From: an uncultured Chloroflexaceae bacterium
Lineage (GTDB): Bacteria; Chloroflexota; Chloroflexia; Chloroflexales; Chloroflexaceae
Length of the DNA stretch: 10,219 nt
NCBI GenBank assembly: GCA_937141995.1
Contig: CAKZQX010000556.1
Span: 1 to 10,219 of the forward strand
Reading direction: 5' to 3'
Shown: positions 6,240 to 10,219 of the stretch, piece after piece
Layout: the number at the start of each line of letters is the position of its first letter
How positions within the stretch are numbered: position 1 is the first letter of the stretch
The notes under the pieces: model-generated
Told to the model about the DNA's origin: nothing
The model's database searches: none
Seen by the model: the letters and a program-made list of their open reading frames with translations, nothing else
Made by a program: the position numbers and the translations under genes

Positions 6240-7238
6240 CTACCCCGACACAGCTTCGCGGGTTGGGGGCGCCATAAACTCCGGGCCGACCGGATCATTG
6301 ATCGTCTCGCTCAGGATATGTTCAATGGCATCTTTCCCCGGTCCGGTGAGCGACCAGTCCATTGCGCCGTCGATCGGGTCCAGTTGATCGGGGCGGCGTG
6401 CGCCCCAGAGCGCAATATCGACGCCCTGATCCAGAATCCAGCGGATCGCCAGATGGATCACCTGCCGGTCGTAGTGCTGCTGGGTAAACTGGTTGAGCCG
6501 CTCCACAGCGTTCAGATATTGCTCATAGCGCGGTTGCTGGAACTTGGGGTCGCCCTGGCGCAGATCGTCACCTTCAAAGCTGCGTGTCGCCGTCATCTGG
6601 CCGGACAGCAGTCCCCGACAGAGCGCGCCGTAGGTCAGCAGCGTGATGCCATGCTGCCGGCAGTAGGGCAGCACATCAGCTTCAATAGCTCGCTCAAACA
6701 GATTGTAGGGCGGCTGGCAGGTGTGTAGCGGCGCAACCTGGCGGAAGGTGTCCATCTTCTCGGGTGAGAAGTTGCTCACGCCAATTGCGCGAATCTTGCC
6801 CTGTTGATAGAGCTTATGCATCGCCTCAGCCGCCTGTTCAATCGGCACTGTCGGGTCGGGCCAGTGAACCTGGTAGATATCGATATAGTCAGTCTGGAGC
6901 CGCTGCAACGAGTCATCAATTTCCTGGAAGATCCGATCCGGCGTTGCATTGCGGAACACATTCCCGTCCTTCCAATCCATTGCCACCTTGGTCGCCAGCA
7001 CAATCCGGTCGCGCTGTCCATACTGTGCAATCGCCTTGCCGACAATCTCCTCGGAACGCCCAAACCCGTACACCGGCGCGGTATCGATCAGTGTGATGCC
7101 CCGGTCCAGGGCCGCGTGGATGGTGTTGATCGACTGCTGCTCATCCGTGCCGCCCCACATCCAGCCACCAATGGCCCAGGTGCCCAGGCCCACCCGCGAG
7201 GCATTGATCTCGGTTCCCTGCACGCGAACATATTCCAT
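6240..7238 (-). CDS. Aldo/keto reductase, AKR11/YhdN (GSP69)-like
   Basis: The 332-residue protein is a complete (beta/alpha)8 aldo/keto reductase that reduces carbonyls to alcohols with NADPH in the cytoplasm. The catalytic tetrad is visible: Asp52 and Tyr57 in ITLIDTAPVYGFG, Lys84 in ATKV and His125 in YQVHWPD. Near the C-terminus, IALWGARRPDQL corresponds to the cofactor-binding segment. Many stretches match what I remember of Bacillus subtilis YhdN/general stress protein 69 almost word for word, including WAIGGWMWGGTDEQ, APLHT.QPPYNLFER, LLSG.M and DPVGPEFMAPPTRE. This places it in that subfamily rather than among generic AKRs; the physiological substrate is not established by sequence. 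The start at 7238 is chosen over an ATG 21 bp upstream because AAGGAG (7249-7254) lies between them. The gene appears monocistronic. Confidence 0.95.
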   Translation of the reverse strand: MEYVRVQGTEINASRVGLGTWAIGGWMWGGTDEQQSINTIHAALDRGITLIDTAPVYGFGRSEEIVGKAIAQYGQRDRIVLATKVAMDWKDGNVFRNATPDRIFQEIDDSLQRLQTDYIDIYQVHWPDPTVPIEQAAEAMHKLYQQGKIRAIGVSNFSPEKMDTFRQVAPLHTCQPPYNLFERAIEADVLPYCRQHGITLLTYGALCRGLLSGQMTATRSFEGDDLRQGDPKFQQPRYEQYLNAVERLNQFTQQHYDRQVIHLAIRWILDQGVDIALWGARRPDQLDPIDGAMDWSLTGPGKDAIEHILSETINDPVGPEFMAPPTREAVSG

Positions 7239-7248
7239 GATCCTGCTT

Positions 7249-7254
7249 CTCCTT
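7249..7254 (-). promoter_or_regulatory. Shine-Dalgarno deciding the aldo/keto reductase start
   Basis: AAGGAG on the minus strand is 10 nt before the ATG at 7236-7238 and downstream of the alternative in-frame ATG at 7257-7259, which therefore cannot use it. Confidence 0.65.
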
Positions 7255-7391
7255 GTCATCTCGTCTGGTTTGCAACGGTTTGGAACGTATCACGCCCGAA
7301 TCGGCTTCTGCTTCTGTCGCCCTGCGTCGCAAGAAGCGTGCCACTATGAGCGTGGTACAATACCGCTATACAGCCGGGAAAGGACCGTACA

Positions 7392-7615
7392 ATGACGATG
7401 ACCATAGCTGAACTAACGGCACAGACGGAGCAACTTCCGTCAGGAGAACAGGAGAAACTTGTGCGGTGACTGCTCACGCTGCGGGGCCGGCAACAATTAC
7501 ATTCGGTACTACCAGCAGCCACCCCCGGCGTGGTATGGCCGAGAAATTGGAGCAGGTGCAGATTGATCCGGCGGGTGCGATGGTACGGGTTATCGAAGTA
7601 GAATGTGAAAGATAA
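7392..7615 (+). pseudogene. Decayed small gene, N-terminus like short antitoxin-type proteins
   Basis: From ATG 7392 the frame reads MTMTIAELTAQTEQLPSGEQ, then EKLVR and a TGA stop (7467-7469), after which the same frame continues LLTLRGRQQ. A second frame (ATG 7535 to TAA 7613-7615) gives MAEKLEQVQIDPAGAMVRVI before VECER. 'xxLxxQxxxLPxxEQxKLV' is the usual opening of small DUF2281/VapB-like antitoxins and related short proteins common in Chloroflexi and cyanobacteria. A TGG-to-TGA change plus a frameshift would explain the present state. The reconstructed length, about 75 residues, fits. No toxin (PIN) gene follows; the repeat cluster begins 42 bp downstream. Alternatively, the first 25 codons are a real small peptide, which I think less likely. 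Confidence 0.4.
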
Positions 7616-7656
7616 ACGGATTGCCTCTTGAGCAGTGGTAAACATATGCCATAATA

Positions 7657-7732
7657 TGACACGAGTTACGCGGTCCCTAACCCGGAAGGTATTTCAGCCT
7701 CCGGCCTGCCGAAAGCGAAACCTCCTTTTAAG
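7657..7732. mobile_element. Partial copy of the nested-palindrome element (left end only)
   Basis: The stretch begins with the terminal repeat TGACACGAGTTACGCGGT (7657-7674) and continues with CAGCCTCCGGCCTGCCG, corresponding to the left part of copy A. It is cut off where the terminal repeat of the inverted copy B begins (7733). This suggests insertion of one element into another, or recombination between copies. Confidence 0.65.
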
Positions 7733-7878
7733 TGACACAACTTACGCGGTGGGTACACAAATTGAACATGTGCCCAGGTGGACGCCCGATTCGCCTCCGG
7801 CAGTATGGTACATGTTGATCTTCCGCCCTGCCGGAGGCGGAATCTCCTGTCGGATCAACGACCGCGTAACGCGTGGTA
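7733..7878. mobile_element. Nested-palindrome element, copy B (inverted, short centre)
   Basis: Terminal repeats TGACACAACTTACGCGGT (7733-7750) and ACCGCGTAACGCGTGGTA (7861-7878) bound a 146-bp unit. The inner inverted repeat TTCGCCTCCGGCAG (7790-7803) / CTGCCGGAGGCGGAA (7828-7842) is well kept. Read on the minus strand, its arms align with copy A (GTACCATACTGCCGGAGGCG, then AATCGGGC), so it lies in the opposite orientation. The long central hairpin of copies A and C is absent, leaving only 24 bp between the inner repeats. Confidence 0.7.
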
Positions 7879-7880
7879 AG

Positions 7881-8075
7881 TGACTGCAGTTACGCAGTCT
7901 ATCCTTGGGCAGTGGATAGCGCCTCCGGCAGGGCGGAACAGGACATCCTTTGTCAGGACATGTTGGCTCACAGAGCCAACATGTCCTGACAAAGATCATA
8001 AAGCGTACCATGCTGCCGCAGGGAATCGGGCTTCCATCGGGTGAAACAAGTGAGCAACCACGTAAATCGTGAACA
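7881..8075. mobile_element. Nested-palindrome element, copy C
   Basis: The unit starts with a diverged terminal repeat TGACTGCAGTTACGCAGT (7881-7898) and ends with CAACCACGTAAATCGTGAAC (8055-8074), a degraded partner. The inner repeat GCCTCCGGCAGGGCGGAA (7921-7938) and CTGCCGCAGG (8013-8022) flank a perfect central hairpin. The 3' arm, TACCATGCTGCCGCAGG followed by AATCGGGCTTCCATCGGGTG, aligns closely with copy A in the same orientation. The element ends only about 20 bp before the ribosome-binding site of the propeller gene, so that gene's promoter must lie in or at the edge of it. Confidence 0.7.
7948..7994. repeat. Perfect central hairpin of copy C
   Basis: Arms 7948-7969 and 7973-7994 are perfectly complementary over 22 bp with a three-base ACA loop. 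It is the counterpart of the hairpin at 1803-1852: same apical GGCTC/GAGCC and AAAGAT foot, different middle stem. Confidence 0.9.
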
Positions 8076-8108
8076 TGAGAATGGTATGCTGAAGTAGAGG
8101 GAGTATTA

Positions 8109-9029
8109 ATGGCAAAAGCAGGGGTTGTCTATGCCGGTACTGCCGATGGGCTGGTGACACTGAGCGATCCGGGCGGGATTGGGCGCTGGCGGCGGGTGGC
8201 CCACGAACTGCGCGGGCATGCCGTGCGTGCTCTGCAGGCGCAGAACGCGCTGGAACTGCTGGCTGCCGTTGCGGGTATGGGTCTCCAGCGGACAACGGAC
8301 GGTGGGCAAACCTGGCAATGCCTGCTCGACGCCGATGTTGCCGCGATTGCAGTGCATCCCGCGATGCCGGAGCAGATCTTCGCACTGACCAGTAATGGCA
8401 CCGTGCAGCGCAGCAATAACCACGGCGCAACCTGGCACGCGGTCTTGTTGCCGGAGGCGCAGCGTCACGCGGCAAAGCTAATCGCGCCGTATGATCCGCA
8501 ACATCTTTATGTGACACAGGGCAACGTCGTGCTTACCGGCGCTGACGCGGGTGCAACCTGGTCGCAGTACGGGGCCGCCTTCGCAAGCGAGGTTACGGAA
8601 CTGGTCGCCGCGCCGGGACCGGACCAACGGCTCTTCGCCGTTGCGGAGGGCCGCATCTACCGGACGGGCGCCGGAGCGCAGGCAAACTGGCAGCCGGTTG
8701 CGCCAATGGAGGATGTTTTTGCGCGGCGGGTGGTGCTAACTGTGCTGCCGGGGAAGCAACCGGTGTTACTGGCGGCGGCGGCCACTGCCGACAAGTTTCT
8801 GCTGGTACGTAGCGAAGACGATGGCGTAAGCCGGCAGGCCGCGCAGGTTAACGTGCCGCTGACGGAGGAGGTTAGCGTGATCATGCCCGCCAGTTACCAC
8901 ATTGATACGGTCTGGGCGGGCACAACAGCGGGGCAACTGCTCCGCTCCGATGATCGGGGCCGCACCTGGAGCGAGATTGCGCGCGAAGCGGCGGCAATCA
9001 CGAGTCTGGCGGTGGTGCGGCTGGCGTGA
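8109..9029 (+). CDS. Asp-box (BNR) beta-propeller protein, Ycf48/sortilin-like
   Basis: The 306-residue protein is built of repeated beta-propeller blades marked by Asp-boxes (S/T-x-D-x-G-x-T-W): RTTDGGQTW (61-69), RSNNHGATW (101-109), TGADAGATW (143-151) and RSDDRGRTW (279-287). Degenerate versions appear near 185-194 and 234-242. Such propellers occur in sialidases, VPS10/sortilin domains and the photosystem II assembly factor Ycf48, usually as binding scaffolds. It has none of the conserved arginine and catalytic residues I would require for a sialidase. No signal peptide is visible (MAKAGVVYAGTADG), so it is probably cytoplasmic. GAGGGAG (8097-8103) lies 5 nt before the ATG. The gene directly follows element copy C and converges with the protease gene, leaving 27 bp between stops. 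Its partner or ligand is unknown. Confidence 0.88.
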   Translation: MAKAGVVYAGTADGLVTLSDPGGIGRWRRVAHELRGHAVRALQAQNALELLAAVAGMGLQRTTDGGQTWQCLLDADVAAIAVHPAMPEQIFALTSNGTVQRSNNHGATWHAVLLPEAQRHAAKLIAPYDPQHLYVTQGNVVLTGADAGATWSQYGAAFASEVTELVAAPGPDQRLFAVAEGRIYRTGAGAQANWQPVAPMEDVFARRVVLTVLPGKQPVLLAAAATADKFLLVRSEDDGVSRQAAQVNVPLTEEVSVIMPASYHIDTVWAGTTAGQLLRSDDRGRTWSEIAREAAAITSLAVVRLA

Positions 9030-9056
9030 GCCATGGTGTGTAAGCGGTGCGGGCAA

Positions 9057-10219
9057 CTACTCCTGAACGATCAGCGGCAGGTGGACCGTGTGGCGATTTG
9101 CGGGAGCACTATTAGTTGCATAGTCAGCAAACAGGGCGCTGGCGCGGTCAGCGTTGATCCGTCCGGCTCCCAGGAGCCCCGCATAATCCGGGTTCACGCT
9201 GTCAAGATTGTCGGCGGTTGTGAGGATTGCCGCAACTGCCTCGTCCCGGCTCCAACCATAGTTTGACATCAGCACGCCGAGCAAGCCACTGACAAACGGT
9301 GCGGAGAAGGAGGTACCATTGCGGGTCAGGTAGCCCCCATCGGCGCTAAGGGTGCGGATATCCTGGAACGGCGCCGCGATATCCACCCAGCTTCCATAGT
9401 TCGAGCGGGCGGCCTTAACACCATCGGTATTGACCCCCGCGACGGCAATCACCATCGCGTCAGCGGTGCCGGCACCATAGGCCGCCGGGTAGAACGGCGC
9501 GGCGCTGTTGCCATTCCCCGCCGCCGCGACAACGGCGATTCCATCAGTGTAGGCCCGCTCAATTGCGGCCTGCTCCAGAGTGCAGGGTTCCGCTCCGCCG
9601 ATGCTGATATTGATCACCTGCGCGCCGTGGATGCGGGCATAGTCGATGGCCTCCGCGATGGTGGCACAACTCAGCGCGCCGGACTTATCCGCCACAATGC
9701 GCAACGGCATTAGTTGCAACCCGGGCGTTTTATCCTGAGCATCGCCGCCGCCGATCCCGGCCACCCCGCGCGCGCGGCCTACGCCATCCAGGTCGTTGTT
9801 AATTTCCGCGCTAATGATCCCGGCTACACTGCTGCCATGGCTGTTAGACGAGACATCCTGGGCCAGGTCATCATCTTCTACAAAATCAAACCCCGGCACC
9901 ACATTCGCATCAATATCGGGATGATCAAGGTCAACCCCGGTGTCAATCACCGCTACCGTTACCGGGCTATCGGGATTGCTGCCGGTCAACCCACGGGACC
10001 ACATCGCCACAATCCCAATATCGTTATAGTATTCCTGCGCAATAAACTCAGTGTCGAGTGGGCCGGCCCGCTCATCAATTGCCAGCGTCTGGCGGGGTGC
10101 ATTGGGTTCGGCCTGCGCTACAAGCGGCGAGGCGGCCAACGTAGCCGCCAGTTCAGCCGTGTCCACCCTGGGGGACAGGTCGGCCAGATAGACCGGGTGG
10201 GCGCTATCAATGCTCAGGG
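9057..10219 (-). CDS. Subtilisin-like serine protease (S8 family), N-terminus beyond the window
   Basis: The frame is open to the right edge, so the signal peptide and start are missing. Counting from the valine codon (GTG) at 10166, the catalytic triad is Asp75 in VTVAVIDTGVD, His110 in SNSHGSSVAG and Ser286 in NGTSFSAP, with the oxyanion Asn218 in VAAAGNG: a complete S8 peptidase domain. Residues before about 25 (ending VAQAEPNAP) look like the end of an I9-type propeptide. It is probably a secreted zymogen that degrades extracellular protein. Cys167 and Cys195 could form a disulfide. After the domain a short Ala/Asn-rich linker leads to a C-terminal HLPLIVQE, resembling the 'YLPLV' tails I associate with exported Chloroflexi proteins. 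The stop at 9057-9059 faces the stop of the propeller gene. No obvious terminator lies between them. Confidence 0.93.
   Translation of the reverse strand, partial: LSIDSAHPVYLADLSPRVDTAELAATLAASPLVAQAEPNAPRQTLAIDERAGPLDTEFIAQEYYNDIGIVAMWSRGLTGSNPDSPVTVAVIDTGVDLDHPDIDANVVPGFDFVEDDDLAQDVSSNSHGSSVAGIISAEINNDLDGVGRARGVAGIGGGDAQDKTPGLQLMPLRIVADKSGALSCATIAEAIDYARIHGAQVINISIGGAEPCTLEQAAIERAYTDGIAVVAAAGNGNSAAPFYPAAYGAGTADAMVIAVAGVNTDGVKAARSNYGSWVDIAAPFQDIRTLSADGGYLTRNGTSFSAPFVSGLLGVLMSNYGWSRDEAVAAILTTADNLDSVNPDYAGLLGAGRINADRASALFADYATNSAPANRHTVHLPLIVQE

Noticed and set aside
7635..8011. Open frames of 80-90 codons on both strands in the repeat cluster
   Set aside because: They consist of translated repeat arms (PPAGR-type peptides on both strands) and have no ribosome-binding sites.
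7657..8075. CRISPR array
   Set aside because: The repeated units are few, inverted relative to one another, irregularly spaced and internally palindromic; there are no uniform spacers or cas genes.
9033..9266. Small rightward frame with a CxxC start (MVCKRCGQ)
   Set aside because: It lies almost wholly antisense to the C-terminus of the clear protease gene and has no ribosome-binding site.

Overview
The window is GC-rich and gene-dense, with several families typical of Chloroflexota, most likely the class Chloroflexia. These include a subtilisin-type protease ending in a 'LPLIV' tail of the sort I associate with exported proteins of filamentous Chloroflexi, an Asp-box beta-propeller, a relic of an ABC-permease prefix domain, and many small orphan genes separated by palindromic repeats. 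The taxonomic call is an inference; there is no rRNA or marker gene here.

Layout from left to right: the 3' end of a GNAT acetyltransferase gene (+) converges on and overlaps an FGGY sugar kinase gene (-). Upstream of the kinase is about 900 bp without an intact gene. It holds a roughly 200-bp nested palindromic element and the nonsense-interrupted remnant of a permease-prefix-domain protein. Next come a NapH-like membrane protein with two 4Fe-4S motifs (-), a four-helix membrane protein (+) divergent from it, and a second unrecognised membrane protein (-), with a strong hairpin between the two convergent membrane-protein genes. A 500-bp AT-richer gap follows, then a CaCA-family cation exchanger (-), a palindrome-bearing gap, and an AKR11/YhdN-type aldo/keto reductase (-). 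After that is a decayed small gene of antitoxin-like aspect and a 420-bp cluster of the same palindromic element family (one partial, one inverted and one direct copy). The window ends with a cytoplasmic Asp-box propeller protein (+) converging on a secreted subtilisin-like protease (-) that runs off the right edge.

Most genes look like independent single-gene units and no multi-gene pathway is evident. The most striking feature is the repeat family. It has terminal inverted repeats near TGACAC-N3-TTACGCGGTTG, a second nested inverted repeat (CGCCTCCGGCAG / CTGCCG-AGGCG) and, in two copies, a long central hairpin. The two hairpins share the loop-proximal GGCTC/GAGCC pairs and an AAAGAT foot, while the middle of the stem has changed on both arms so that pairing is kept. 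No transposase is encoded here, so this is either a non-autonomous mobile element (MITE/REP-like) or a selected structured nucleic acid. I see no CRISPR array, tRNA or rRNA.
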